Shown: positions 52,114-61,243 of the stretch, one piece after another | Layout: each line of letters opens with the position of its first letter | How positions within the stretch are numbered: position 1 is the first letter of the stretch | Source: Pandoraea sputorum | GTDB lineage: Bacteria; Pseudomonadota; Gammaproteobacteria; Burkholderiales; Burkholderiaceae | Length of the DNA: 64,000 nucleotides | Direction of reading: 5' to 3' | Assembly (NCBI RefSeq): GCF_000814845.2 | Contig: NZ_CP010431.2 | Location: forward strand, 4,774,001 to 4,838,000 | Made by a program: the position numbers and the translations under genes | Notes under the pieces: generated by a model | Seen by the model: only the letters and a program-made list of their open reading frames with translations | What the model was told of the DNA's origin: nothing | Database searches by the model: none

Positions 52114-52138
52114 AATCGAGCGAAGAAATCGCTCGATT
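52114..52138 (+). terminator. Hairpin with T run in the leader of the phosphodiesterase gene
   Basis: AATCGAGCG (52114-52122) and CGCTCGATT (52130-52138) form a 9-bp stem with a 7-base loop, followed by a T run. It lies 84 bases upstream of the GTG start of the phosphodiesterase gene and could be an attenuator. The rest of 51803-52113 contains no gene that I can support, only the presumed divergent promoters of yfiR and this gene. Confidence 0.55.
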
Positions 52139-52174
52139 TTCGAGATAAAAATCGCGACGCCAGGGAGGTGTTGC

Positions 52175-52225
52175 ATGACGTTCCTGAATCCCGGCCAGTT
52201 CGGCTTTAGGGAGGTACGGACGTGA
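52175..52225 (+). CDS. 16-residue leader peptide overlapping the phosphodiesterase start
   Basis: ATG at 52175 follows a strong Shine-Dalgarno AGGGAGG at 52162-52168. It reads MTFLNPGQFGFREVRT and stops at 52223-52225. The stop overlaps the GTG of the next gene (GTGA, 52222-52225), which suggests translational coupling. The peptide itself has no known relatives that I recognise. Confidence 0.5.
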   Translation: MTFLNPGQFGFREVRT

Positions 52226-53943
52226 ACGATCCCGTACCTCGTCGGGTGCCCGACGTCCAGGCCGAATTGAGCCGTGCCGCGCTCGACAGCGCGCCGTATG
52301 CGATGTTCGTCTGTACCGACGACGGCATGCTCGAACGCATGAACGCAGCGTTCACGCGCCTGACCGGCTATACGCCCGACGACCTGCTCGGCAAACGCAG
52401 CTTCCTCTCCCTGCTCGATCCCTCGGAACTGGCACGCCGCCGCCTGCCTGCGCTGGCCAGCCTGTCGGCGCATGAAGCCGTGCCGTATGACGACGAGTGG
52501 CATCTGCTCACCCACATCCGCAGTTGGCTACCCATCCGCCTCGCGCTCTCCTGCGTCGAACACGCACCGGGCGAGCGCCGTTGGGTCGGCATCGTGCTCG
52601 ATCTGTCGCAGCAAGTGCAGGTGGCGTCGCGGCTCTGGTATGTCACACACCACGACCCGGTCACCCGTCTGCCCAATCAGACTCTGCTCAACGAACGCCT
52701 CGAACTGGCGATCCATCGCTGCGCGATACAGCAGGTCGGGCTGACGGTGATGCTGGTCGAACTCGATCACCTGCGCAAACTGCGCAGCACCTTCGGTCCA
52801 CCCGCTGCCGAGCTGGCGCTGCGCATCGCGGCCGAGCGGCTTCGCGAGGCCAGCGGCCCCGAGGACGCCCTCGCCTGCCTGGGCGGCAGCCAGTTCGTGA
52901 TCGTCACCAACGAAACCGGAGACGGCGCACGCCTGCTCGCGGCGCGCATTCAGGCTCGACTCGCACAATGGGTGGACGTCGATCAGAACTCCGTTGCGCT
53001 GGATGCGAGCATCGGCGCGGTCAGCTACCCGGATCACGGAAACACCCCCGAGACGCTGCTGCGGCGCGCCCATGTGGCGCTCGGTATCGCCAGCGCCGCC
53101 GGTGGAGGATTGCGCTTTTTCAGCAGCGAGATGGATTCGCAGGCGCGACGCCGCAACGAACTGGAGACGCTACTGCGCGTAGCCGTGCATGAGGCGTCGC
53201 ATTCGCAGTTGCATCTTGTCTACCAGCCACAGGTCACGCTTTCGACGGGCGAGATCCGCAACGCGGAGACACTGCTGCGCTGGCGTCATCCTTCGCTCGG
53301 CGCTGTCGGTCCGGCGGAGTTCGTGCCGATTGCCGAGACCTCCGGACTTATTCTGCCGCTGGGCGAATGGGTCATGCAGACCGCGTGCCGTGAGGCGAGC
53401 CGGTTGCTGCGACGCTGCGGCCATTTGCCGCGCATCTCCGTGAACGTCTCCGCGCAGCAGTTCGCGCGGCAGGACGTCGTAGGCATGATCGAGCGGGCGC
53501 TTAATGCGCATGCGCTTGAGCCGCGCCACCTGGAAATCGAAATCACCGAGACGGTCTTGCTGGGCGACTCCAGCACTGCCGTCGGCTGTCTGCGCTCGCT
53601 GCACGACATGGGCGTAGAAATCGCCGTGGACGACTTCGGTACGGGTTACGCAAGTCTTGCCTATCTCACGCGCTTTCCGGTTCATCGGCTGAAGATCGAC
53701 CAGAGCTTCGTGCGCGACATGCTCACGCATGCACCGAGCCATGCCATCGTGAGTGCCGTCATCGCCATGGCGCACTCGCTGGGGCTGCGCGTGACGGCCG
53801 AAGGCGTCGAGACACAGGCACAGGCGCAGCGCCTCACCGAACTGGGCTGCGACGAGGCGCAAGGCTTCTGGTTCGCCCGCCCGGTCGACGCACAGGGCTT
53901 TTATCACATCGTGGCACCGTTGGGCAGCGGTGCAAGACGCTGA
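52222..53943 (+). CDS. PAS-GGDEF-EAL protein, probable c-di-GMP phosphodiesterase
   Basis: A 573-residue cytoplasmic protein. A PAS domain (about 17-125, FVCTDDGMLERMNAAFTRLTGYTPDDLLGK) is followed by a degenerate GGDEF domain in which the motif is GGSQF, so cyclase activity is unlikely. A C-terminal EAL domain has the residues for catalysis: ETLLRWRHP, SVNVSAQQF, IEITET, VDDFGTGYASLAYL, LKIDQSFV and AEGVETQAQ. It should break c-di-GMP to pGpG. The GTG start has AGGGAGGT 6 bases upstream and overlaps the leader ORF. It is divergent from yfiRNB, so synthesis and breakdown of c-di-GMP lie back to back. Confidence 0.9.
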   Translation: MNDPVPRRVPDVQAELSRAALDSAPYAMFVCTDDGMLERMNAAFTRLTGYTPDDLLGKRSFLSLLDPSELARRRLPALASLSAHEAVPYDDEWHLLTHIRSWLPIRLALSCVEHAPGERRWVGIVLDLSQQVQVASRLWYVTHHDPVTRLPNQTLLNERLELAIHRCAIQQVGLTVMLVELDHLRKLRSTFGPPAAELALRIAAERLREASGPEDALACLGGSQFVIVTNETGDGARLLAARIQARLAQWVDVDQNSVALDASIGAVSYPDHGNTPETLLRRAHVALGIASAAGGGLRFFSSEMDSQARRRNELETLLRVAVHEASHSQLHLVYQPQVTLSTGEIRNAETLLRWRHPSLGAVGPAEFVPIAETSGLILPLGEWVMQTACREASRLLRRCGHLPRISVNVSAQQFARQDVVGMIERALNAHALEPRHLEIEITETVLLGDSSTAVGCLRSLHDMGVEIAVDDFGTGYASLAYLTRFPVHRLKIDQSFVRDMLTHAPSHAIVSAVIAMAHSLGLRVTAEGVETQAQAQRLTELGCDEAQGFWFARPVDAQGFYHIVAPLGSGARR

Positions 53944-54082
53944 GCGGCGTTGAGCGATTCATGTATCCAGCAACGACTTTTTTGTCGACATGGCGTGTCA
54001 AGACTCGCGCGTGACTTTATAACGCGGTATGGTACGTCGCGAAGGGATTCTCCCGAACGACGTAGCAACGAGGAATAACGCC

Positions 54083-55189
54083 ATGAAAACCAAAGCCGCC
54101 ATTGCCTGGGAAGCGGGCAAACCCCTGACCATCGAGGAAGTCGATCTGGAAGGGCCGCGTGCTGGCGAGGTGCTGATCGAGGTCAAGGCCACCGGCATCT
54201 GCCATACGGACTACTACACACTCTCCGGCGCAGACCCGGAAGGTATCTTCCCCGCCATCCTCGGCCATGAGGGCGCGGGCGTGATCGTCGACGTCGGCCC
54301 CGGTGTGACCACGCTCAAGAAAGACGACCACGTCATTCCGCTGTACACGCCGGAATGCCGTCAGTGCAAATTCTGCCTGTCGCGCAAGACCAACCTGTGC
54401 CAGGCGATCCGCAGCACGCAGGGTCGCGGCCTGATGCCGGACGCCACGTCGCGCTTCTCGCTCGACGGCAAGCCCATCTTCCATTACATGGGCACGTCCA
54501 CCTTCTCGAACTACATCGTCGTGCCGGAAATCGCCGTGGCGAAAGTCCGCTCCGACGCGCCGTTCGACAAGGTCTGTTACATCGGCTGCGGCGTGACGAC
54601 CGGCGTCGGTGCCGTCGTCTATTCGGCGAAGGTCGAAGCGGGTGCGAACGTCGTGGTGTTCGGTCTGGGCGGCATCGGCCTGAACGTGATTCAGGGCGCG
54701 AAGATGGTCGGCGCGGACAAGATCATCGGCGTCGACATCAACCCGGGACGTGTGGAACTCGCCAGGAAGTTCGGCATGACGCACTTCATCAACCCGAATG
54801 AAGTGGAAAACGTCGTCGACACCATCGTGCAACTGACCGACGGCGGCGCGGACTACTCGTTCGAGTGCATCGGCAACGTCACGACCATGCGTCAGGCGCT
54901 GGAATGCTGTCACAAGGGCTGGGGGCAGTCGTTCATCATCGGCGTGGCCGCAGCGGGTCAGGAGATCAGCACGCGTCCGTTCCAACTGGTGACGGGGCGT
55001 GAGTGGAAAGGTTCGGCGTTCGGCGGCGCGCGTGGCCGCACCGACGTGCCGAAGATCGTCGACTGGTACATGGAAGGCAAGATCAACATCGACGATCTGA
55101 TCACGCACACGCTGCGTCTCGACCAGATCAACGAAGGCTTCGATCTGATGAAGCGCGGCGAGTCCATCCGGTCCGTCGTGCTGTACTGA
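54083..55189 (+). CDS. frmA: S-(hydroxymethyl)glutathione dehydrogenase (class III alcohol dehydrogenase)
   Basis: A 368-residue zinc alcohol dehydrogenase that oxidises the glutathione adduct of formaldehyde to S-formylglutathione. The catalytic zinc ligands lie in [13 protein letters not shown] and [10 protein letters not shown], and the structural zinc is held by the cysteine quartet [15 protein letters not shown]. The NAD site is [19 protein letters not shown], and [10 protein letters not shown] is typical of class III. The ATG at 54083 has GAGGA upstream. The usual partner, S-formylglutathione hydrolase (frmB), is not adjacent; a PiT transporter follows after 16 bases. Confidence 0.95.
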   Translation: MKTKAAIAWEAGKPLTIEEVDLEGPRAGEVLIEVKATGICHTDYYTLSGADPEGIFPAILGHEGAGVIVDVGPGVTTLKKDDHVIPLYTPECRQCKFCLSRKTNLCQAIRSTQGRGLMPDATSRFSLDGKPIFHYMGTSTFSNYIVVPEIAVAKVRSDAPFDKVCYIGCGVTTGVGAVVYSAKVEAGANVVVFGLGGIGLNVIQGAKMVGADKIIGVDINPGRVELARKFGMTHFINPNEVENVVDTIVQLTDGGADYSFECIGNVTTMRQALECCHKGWGQSFIIGVAAAGQEISTRPFQLVTGREWKGSAFGGARGRTDVPKIVDWYMEGKINIDDLITHTLRLDQINEGFDLMKRGESIRSVVLY

Positions 55190-55205
55190 TCTCGCAGATC
55201 GTCTC

Positions 55206-56861
55206 ATGCGCGGCGGCGTGCTCGATCCGCCCGACAGTCCCGCTGGCGATACCATCGGGCCGCTCGCACGGGCACGCCGCCGCCGTCACCGCATTCGTCT
55301 CGCGATTTTCCTCGCCCTGCTGCTCGCAGGGCTGATTTTCACCACCGTCAGTCTCGTACGCGACGTCGGCCGGGCAGGCGGGCACAGCATCGCGCTGCTG
55401 CCGTTCCTGCTGCTCGTGGTCGCGCTGCTCATCGCCCTCGGCTTCGAATTCGTCAACGGATTTCACGATACGGCGAACGCGGTCGCCACCGTCATCTACA
55501 CCAACTCCCTGCCGCCGAGCATCGCCGTGATGTGGTCCGGCCTGTTCAACTTTCTCGGCGTGCTGCTATCGAGCGGTGCGGTGGCCTTCAGCGTCGTCTC
55601 CCTGCTGCCGGTCGAACTGATCCTGCAAGTCGGGGCGTCGGCGGGCTTCGCGATGGTCTTCGCACTGCTCATCGCCGCCATCGTCTGGAACGGCGCGACG
55701 TGGTGGCTTGGCCTGCCCGCATCGTCCTCGCACACGCTGGTCGGCTCGATTGTCGGCGTGGGCATTGCCAACGCGCTCATGCATGGACGCGACGGCACGA
55801 GCGGCATCGACTGGTCGCAGGTGACGACCGTCGGCTACTCGCTGCTGCTCTCGCCCGTACTCGGCTTCGGGCTTGCGGCGGCCCTCTTCGTCACGCTCAA
55901 ATTCTGCGTTCGCAATCCGGCGCTATACGCTTCGCCGGAGCCGCGCAAGCCACCGCCGTGGTGGATTCGAGGCATGCTCATTCTCACCTGTACCGGCGTG
56001 TCCTTCGCGCACGGATCGAACGACGGGCAGAAAGGCATGGGGCTCATCATGCTGATTCTGGTCGGCACGGTGCCCATCGCCTACGCCCTCAACCATGCGA
56101 TGCCGGACGCGCAGGTGGCCCAGTTCGCCGCCAGCGCGCAGACCGCACAACGCTCGCTCGCGGCGCACCCGCCGCTGGGTACCACGCCTGACACCGATGC
56201 GTCGGATGCCACACCGCATGCTCCCGCCCGCGACGTGCTGACCCGTTTCGTGCGCACCGAACGCTTCACGCCCGACGTCGTACCGGCGTTATCCGAACTT
56301 ACCGGCGATATCGGCCGCGAGGCAGCGGAACATGGCTCGTTTGCGCGCATGCCTGCCGCGTCGGTCGCCAACGTGCGCAACGACATGTACATCGCGTCGG
56401 AGACCATCCGGCTGCTGGAACGACAACACGACGTGCATCTTCAGACGGACGCCGTCCGTGACCTTAAGGCGTTTCGCGGGCAGTTGGACGAGGCCACCAA
56501 GTACATTCCGTTCTGGGTGAAGGTGTCGGTCGCCGTCGCGCTGGGTCTCGGGACAATGGTCGGGTGGCGGCGCATCGTCGTGACCGTCGGCGAGAAGATC
56601 GGCAAGAAGCACCTCACGTATGCGCAAGGCGCGTCGGCCGAAGTCGTCGCCATGTTGACCATCGGGGCGGCGGACATGTACGGCCTGCCGGTGTCGACCA
56701 CGCACGTGCTGTCGTCCGGTGTCGCAGGCACCATGACTATCAACGGGTCGGGCCTGCAGTGGGACACCATCCGGAATCTGTTACTCGCTTGGGTGCTCAC
56801 GCTCCCGGCGGCCATCGTGCTCGCGGGCAGCCTGTACTGGGGCTTCCGTCAGTTGTTCTGA
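55206..56861 (+). CDS. Inorganic phosphate transporter, PiT family
   Basis: A 551-residue low-affinity phosphate transporter with about 10 helices. The duplicated PiT signature is present: VNGFHDTANAVATVIYTNSLPP in the first half and VSFAHGSNDGQKGMGLIML in the second. A hydrophilic insert of about 150 residues (from about 290, QTAQRSLAAHPPLG...) separates the last repeat (GLPVSTTHVLSSGVAG). The insert is larger than in E. coli PitA and rich in Ala/Thr. The N terminus is basic, with three Arg-rich runs. It starts 16 bases after frmA and is probably transcribed with it. Confidence 0.92.
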   Translation: MRGGVLDPPDSPAGDTIGPLARARRRRHRIRLAIFLALLLAGLIFTTVSLVRDVGRAGGHSIALLPFLLLVVALLIALGFEFVNGFHDTANAVATVIYTNSLPPSIAVMWSGLFNFLGVLLSSGAVAFSVVSLLPVELILQVGASAGFAMVFALLIAAIVWNGATWWLGLPASSSHTLVGSIVGVGIANALMHGRDGTSGIDWSQVTTVGYSLLLSPVLGFGLAAALFVTLKFCVRNPALYASPEPRKPPPWWIRGMLILTCTGVSFAHGSNDGQKGMGLIMLILVGTVPIAYALNHAMPDAQVAQFAASAQTAQRSLAAHPPLGTTPDTDASDATPHAPARDVLTRFVRTERFTPDVVPALSELTGDIGREAAEHGSFARMPAASVANVRNDMYIASETIRLLERQHDVHLQTDAVRDLKAFRGQLDEATKYIPFWVKVSVAVALGLGTMVGWRRIVVTVGEKIGKKHLTYAQGASAEVVAMLTIGAADMYGLPVSTTHVLSSGVAGTMTINGSGLQWDTIRNLLLAWVLTLPAAIVLAGSLYWGFRQLF

Positions 56862-57057
56862 GCGTGTCGCGCGCATGGGACGGCAAGCGGATGCGCCCCC
56901 GTAACCCGCAACAATATTCCGGCAACGTTTCGTTACGCATTACCGCAAACCATTGGGCAGGGCATCTGGTCGAACCGGCATGGAGCGTGCGGAGGGGTCT
57001 GAAGCCATCGCCGTGCACCGCCGAGTCAGGGAATACGGGGAAAACAGGGAGACGAAC

Positions 57058-57816
57058 ATGAACAAACAAACCTTGCCACTGGTCGTCGCGGCAGCGACCG
57101 TGTTGACGACGCTTGCCGTGGTGCCCGGCGTGGCGTCGGCGCAATCCGGGCAGGCAATCATCAACGCCTCGGCCAATGTGCGGGCAGGCCCGGCGTCCGA
57201 CTACCCGGTCGTTGCTCAGGCCGGGCCCGGTATGCCGGTGACGGTCTACGGCTGTGTCGCGGGCTATTCGTGGTGCGACATCGGCTTGCCGGGCGCACGC
57301 GGATGGATCTATGGCGGGTTGCTCAGCTATCCCTATCAGGGCAATCCGGTGCCCGTGCTGAACTACGGGACGATGATCGGCTTGCCGATCATCACCTTCT
57401 CCATCGGTTCGTACTGGGGCAACTATTACCGTCACCGTCCCTGGTACAACGATCAGCGTTACTGGCATCGCCCGCCGCCGGGACCACGTCCACCGCATTG
57501 GGGACCGGGGCCGGGGCCGCGCCCGCCGGGACACGGTTACTACCCGGGCCAGCCGCGACCGCCGGGCCATGGGGCGGGACCGGGACCGAGGCCACCCGGT
57601 CATGGTGCGGGTCCGGGGCCGAGGCCGCCGGGACATGGTGCGGGCCCGGGGCCGCGTCCGCCCGGACACGGTGGTGGCCCGGGCCCGCGTCCGCCGGGGG
57701 GCGGAAATGGCGGCGGGCACGGAGGGGGTCACGGTGGTGGCCATGGCGGGGGGCACGGAGGTGGACATGGCGGTGGCCGTCCTCCGGGTGGGGGTCCGGG
57801 GGGCCAGAACAGATAG
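57058..57816 (+). CDS. Secreted SH3-domain protein with Pro/Gly/His repeats
   Basis: A 252-residue secreted protein. A signal peptide ends after VASA (residue 28). A bacterial SH3 domain (SH3b) occupies about 33-90 (AIINASANVRAGPASDYPVVAQAGPGMPVTVYGC...GLPGARGWIYGGLLSY). A Trp/Tyr-rich stretch follows, then four 11-residue units PPGHGAGPGPR (168-211) and about six GGGH units (218-240). SH3b domains bind peptidoglycan or wall peptides; the disordered tail could bind metal through its histidines. CAGGGAGA precedes the ATG. The function is not known. Confidence 0.85.
   Translation: MNKQTLPLVVAAATVLTTLAVVPGVASAQSGQAIINASANVRAGPASDYPVVAQAGPGMPVTVYGCVAGYSWCDIGLPGARGWIYGGLLSYPYQGNPVPVLNYGTMIGLPIITFSIGSYWGNYYRHRPWYNDQRYWHRPPPGPRPPHWGPGPGPRPPGHGYYPGQPRPPGHGAGPGPRPPGHGAGPGPRPPGHGAGPGPRPPGHGGGPGPRPPGGGNGGGHGGGHGGGHGGGHGGGHGGGRPPGGGPGGQNR
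57559..57690 (+). repeat. 33-bp coding tandem repeat in the SH3 protein gene
   Basis: Four consecutive 33-bp units code for PPGHGAGPGPR (last unit GGG for GAG). Shorter GGGH-coding repeats follow to about 57777. GC-rich repeats of this kind change copy number readily. Confidence 0.85.
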
Positions 57817-58588
57817 TGGGTGCATGCCGACCGAGGGTAAGAACTCGGGCACATGAGTGGCGGGGGTTGTCGGTGCCCTGACGGAGCGACTTTCAGGTGG
57901 AGCGCAGTCAGGGTACCGGCAACCCCCGCGGCCCGGAGGTGGGCCAGCGCGTGGCGGTGGTAGCGGGGTGTGGGGTTAGGCGCCCGCCCCGCCGCCGCTA
58001 CATCCGCCACTACATCCGCCCCCAATTAAGCAGTAACTGCACGCGCTTTAGGAAAAACGCTTAAAATGTGAGCAATTCCGGCCAGGCGGAGGTGCCGAAC
58101 GGGCGCCGATGGCCGGACCGCAGGACAGCGAGCCCTTGCACACCGACGCCATCCGGCGCCACCGTGCACCAACATTGCAGACCCTTCAGCAGACCTATCT
58201 CCGGTGTGCCGCAGCGAAGCATCGCAGCGGTCACGGCAGTCCGGCAGGATCCTCAGTAAGTCTCGATTGTGTTCGTCCCGCCCCGGCGTGCCTGCTCACC
58301 CTGAGCGGCGGCGTCGTGGCATGCCTATCGCCACGCCCCATCGACGGCACGCGCTCCCCGCGCCCTCCGGTGTTGGCCGCGTATTGCCCGTGCATTGTGT
58401 CCGGGCGGTGTTAGCGCAACGACGTGGTTCGTCAAACCCTGTGGCCTTCCGCCACGCATGGGAACGAGCGGCCACAAGCCCGGGTGCCCTTTGCAGCCAG
58501 GTTGCGGGACACGTCTTCCGCAGATTCCCCGGATGGTGCCCGCCAAGCGAGCGCCAGGGGCATACGTTGCAGGAACCTTTTGCAGGCA
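57817..58588. other. 772-bp non-coding leader region upstream of the amino-acid permease
   Basis: No supported gene. One AT-rich island (58022-58075, with GCTTAAAATGTGAGC) is the only good promoter candidate, which would give a 510-base leader. Between 58440 and 58476 two hairpins compete: GTGGC with GCCAC (58441-58455) and TGTGGCC with GGCCACA (58440-58446 and 58470-58476). That is the layout of an attenuator but is unproven. Confidence 0.45.
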
Positions 58589-59983
58589 ATGAGTCTTTTT
58601 CGAACCAAAAACATCGAGAACATGCTGGTCGCGGGTCGCACCGGCGATCTCAAGAAAGTGCTGGGCCCGGTCGACCTCGTCCTCATGGGCATCGGTGCGA
58701 TCATCGGCACCGGCATCTTCGTTCTCACCGGCACCGGCGCGCTGACGGCCGGTCCGGCACTCACCGTCTCGTTCATGATCGCCGCGATGGCCTGCGGCTT
58801 CGCCGCGCTGTGCTACGCCGAGTTCGCCTCCACCATCCCCGTCTCCGGCTCCATCTATACCTACAGCTACGCCACACTCGGTGAAATCGTTGCGTGGATC
58901 ATCGGCTGGGATCTGATGCTCGAATACGGACTGGCGTCCTCCGCCGTGTCCGTCGGCTGGTCCGGCTACTTCCAGTCGCTGGCCGCCGGATTCGGCCTTC
59001 ACCTGCCCGCCGCGATTACCGCAGCGCCTGGCAGCGTGCCCGGCGTGACGACGTTCATCAACCTGCCCGCCGTCGTGATCATGCTGCTCATCACGTGGGT
59101 GCTGTCGTACGGCGTGCGCGAGTCAGCACGCATCAACAACCTGATGGTCGCCATCAAGATCGGCGTCGTGCTGCTGTTCATCGCCGTGGGCGTATGGCAC
59201 GTCAAACCGGCCAACTGGACACCGTTCATGCCGTTCGGCACCAGTGGCATGTTCAACGCCGCCGCGCTAGTGTTTTTCGCCTTCATTGGCTTCGACGCCG
59301 TCACGTCCGCCGCCGAAGAAGTGCGCAACCCCGGACGCGACTTGCCCATCGGCATCATCGGTTCGCTGATCGTCTGCACATTGTTGTACGTTGCAGTGGC
59401 CGCAATCATGACCGGCATCGTGCCGTTCGCGCAGTTCGCCGGAGTCGATCACCCGGTGTCGCTCGCGCTGCAATACGCCGGACAGAACTGGATCGCAGGC
59501 TTCGTCGATCTGGGGGCGATTCTCGGCATGACCACCGTCATCCTGGTGATGACGTACGGCCAGACGCGCATCACCTACGCCATGTCGCGCGACGGCCTGT
59601 TGCCGCCGCTGCTCTCGCGCATTCATCCCTCGCACAAGACGCCGTTCGCGGGCACGTGGATCATCGGCGTGGTGTTCGCCGTAATCGCAGGTTTCGTGCC
59701 GCTGGGTGTGCTCGCCGAGCTGATCAACATCGGCACTTTGTCGGCGTTCGCGCTGGTGTCCGTGGCCGTGCTCGTGCTGCGGCGCACGCGCCCCGACCTG
59801 CCGCGCGTGTTCCGCGTGCCGGGTGCGCCGGTCGTGCCGCTCATCTCCGTGGGCCTGTGCCTGTTCCTGATGGCGCATCTGCAAGCCACCACGTGGATCG
59901 CCTTCGTGGTGTGGCTCGCGATCGGCATGGTGATCTACTTCACCTACGCGCGCCGCAACGCGCTGCTGCACAAGCAAGGCTAA
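58589..59983 (+). CDS. Amino-acid permease, APC superfamily (cationic amino-acid type)
   Basis: A 464-residue permease with 12 helices of the APC superfamily, similar to YfnA/CAT-like transporters. N-terminal LGPVDLVLMGIGAIIGTGIFVLTGTGA is the family hallmark, with conserved AEFASTIPVSGSIYTYSYATLGEIVAWIIGWDLMLEY in helix 3 and FFAFIGFDAVTSAAEEVRNPGRDLPIGI in the middle. The ATG at 58589 is followed by MSLFRTKNIENMLVAG; AGG lies at 58584-58586. The imported amino acid is not determined. A terminator follows. Confidence 0.93.
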   Translation: MSLFRTKNIENMLVAGRTGDLKKVLGPVDLVLMGIGAIIGTGIFVLTGTGALTAGPALTVSFMIAAMACGFAALCYAEFASTIPVSGSIYTYSYATLGEIVAWIIGWDLMLEYGLASSAVSVGWSGYFQSLAAGFGLHLPAAITAAPGSVPGVTTFINLPAVVIMLLITWVLSYGVRESARINNLMVAIKIGVVLLFIAVGVWHVKPANWTPFMPFGTSGMFNAAALVFFAFIGFDAVTSAAEEVRNPGRDLPIGIIGSLIVCTLLYVAVAAIMTGIVPFAQFAGVDHPVSLALQYAGQNWIAGFVDLGAILGMTTVILVMTYGQTRITYAMSRDGLLPPLLSRIHPSHKTPFAGTWIIGVVFAVIAGFVPLGVLAELINIGTLSAFALVSVAVLVLRRTRPDLPRVFRVPGAPVVPLISVGLCLFLMAHLQATTWIAFVVWLAIGMVIYFTYARRNALLHKQG

Positions 59984-60045
59984 TACCCACAACACCGACT
60001 TCCCCCATCTCGCGCGCCGTCGCGAGTGGGCGTATAGTCCGGCAC

Positions 60046-60086
60046 AGGGCCTCGGAGGGACACATCGGTGTGCCCCCGAGGCCCTT
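60046..60086 (+). terminator. Terminator of the amino-acid permease gene
   Basis: AGGGCCTCGG pairs with CCGAGGCCCT, with an inner stem GGGACACA/TGTGCCC, followed by TTTCTC. It lies 63 bases after the permease stop and 64 bases before the cupin start. Confidence 0.85.
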
Positions 60087-60149
60087 TCTCATTCGTCCGT
60101 GCTTTTCCCTTGCCGTCGTCACCACACGTCTTAGCCAAGGAATCAAAAC

Positions 60150-60617
60150 ATGCGCCGTTATGTCCTGCTTGCCGCTGTGCCTGCCGCGTTCGCTGCGGGC
60201 TTCCTCTCGTCCCATCTGATGCCGAACGCCGTGGCACAGGCAGCACCGCCCGCCGCGCTCACGCCACAAATTATCGACGTCGGTGCGATGACCGACGAAC
60301 AAATCGGCAAGCTCGTCCCCAACGTAGGCACGCTGCGCTCGCGCACGCTGGTCGCCACGCAAAACGGCACCGTCGCAGTGCAGAGCGGAAACGTGCCCCG
60401 TCACACCCATCAGGATGCCGATGAAATTCAGTACGTGATTTCGGGTAGCGGCACCTTCTGGCTAGGCGATCAGCAGCGCGAGGTGCACCCGGGCGATCTG
60501 ATCGTGATCCCGCGCGGCACCGTGCATGCCGGGTCGCAGAACACCAGCGGCGAATTCAAGGTGCTGGCGATCAAGCTGCCGCCGCAGGCACCGAACGATA
60601 TTCAGTGGGTGAAGTAA
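60150..60617 (+). CDS. Secreted cupin-domain protein
   Basis: A 155-residue single-cupin protein with an N-terminal signal or anchor (LLAAVPAAFAAGFLSSHLMPNAVAQA). The two cupin motifs are intact: PRHTHQDADEIQYVISGSG (HxH...E) and GDLIVIPRGTVHAG (PxG...H), giving a metal site with three His and one Glu. Many small cupins of this form are metal-dependent dioxygenases or isomerases of unknown substrate. AAGGA lies 6 bases upstream of the ATG. It appears to be a single-gene unit. Confidence 0.85.
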   Translation: MRRYVLLAAVPAAFAAGFLSSHLMPNAVAQAAPPAALTPQIIDVGAMTDEQIGKLVPNVGTLRSRTLVATQNGTVAVQSGNVPRHTHQDADEIQYVISGSGTFWLGDQQREVHPGDLIVIPRGTVHAGSQNTSGEFKVLAIKLPPQAPNDIQWVK

Positions 60618-60685
60618 AGGGATGACGGTCCGGCACGGAGACGCCTGACGGCTGCTCTGTGCCCCGTCATCAACGCAGCGACAGG

Positions 60686-60979
60686 TCAGCCAAAGTGGCG
60701 ATTGAGCCAGACGGCCCCGTAGCCGAGCGCGAACATCGTGAGCAGCAAGGGCACGGAGATGCGGATGATCTGAATGACGAGCGGACGCGGCGGCAATTCT
60801 TCATCCTGCGGCATACGTCCCGCCTCATGCAGTGCCCCCGTGCAGAGCGCCGCCGCCACCGCACTCGCGAACACCCAGAACGTCTGGTTGTAGAGCAAAG
60901 CGACGAGCAGCAGCGTGAGCGCCACGTTGCGTCCGTGATAGATGAGATTGACGGTGTTGCGAAAGGCTTGCGGCGACAT
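60686..60979 (-). CDS. Small membrane protein, uncharacterised
   Basis: A 97-residue protein with two or three predicted helices (VALTLLLVALLYNQTFWVFASAVAAALC and IIRISVPLLLTMFALGYGAVWL). It starts at the ATG at 60979 (MSPQAFRNTVNLIYHGRN); the frame extends to 61072 without support. It is convergent to the cupin gene and divergent from kefF. I do not recognise the family. Position and hydrophobic pattern support it as a real gene. Confidence 0.65.
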   Translation of the reverse strand: MSPQAFRNTVNLIYHGRNVALTLLLVALLYNQTFWVFASAVAAALCTGALHEAGRMPQDEELPPRPLVIQIIRISVPLLLTMFALGYGAVWLNRHFG

Positions 60980-61243
60980 GTCGGAAAAGCACTGACGTGT
61001 GCATGACTGCACCGCCTGCGCGAAGTGTTTTGTTATTCGTTTTTTTGAGCCGCAGTGCGCATCGAAACGCATCGCGGGCCTTTAATTCCTCACTTAATCC
61101 CTAACGGCGCCGGCTGCCGAGTCTTTAGCGGGGCGTCGGCCGCTCACCGGCCATCTGTGGCGTGTGCGCCGTGCATCTTACCGCGTCGAATCCACACCTT
61201 CGCGTGATGCCGTGCGTCACACGAATGGAGTATCCTCCCCCGC

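Noticed and set aside
57500..57790. CRISPR array in the repeated GC-rich DNA
   Set aside because: The repeats lie in frame inside a secreted protein gene and have no unique spacers of constant length.
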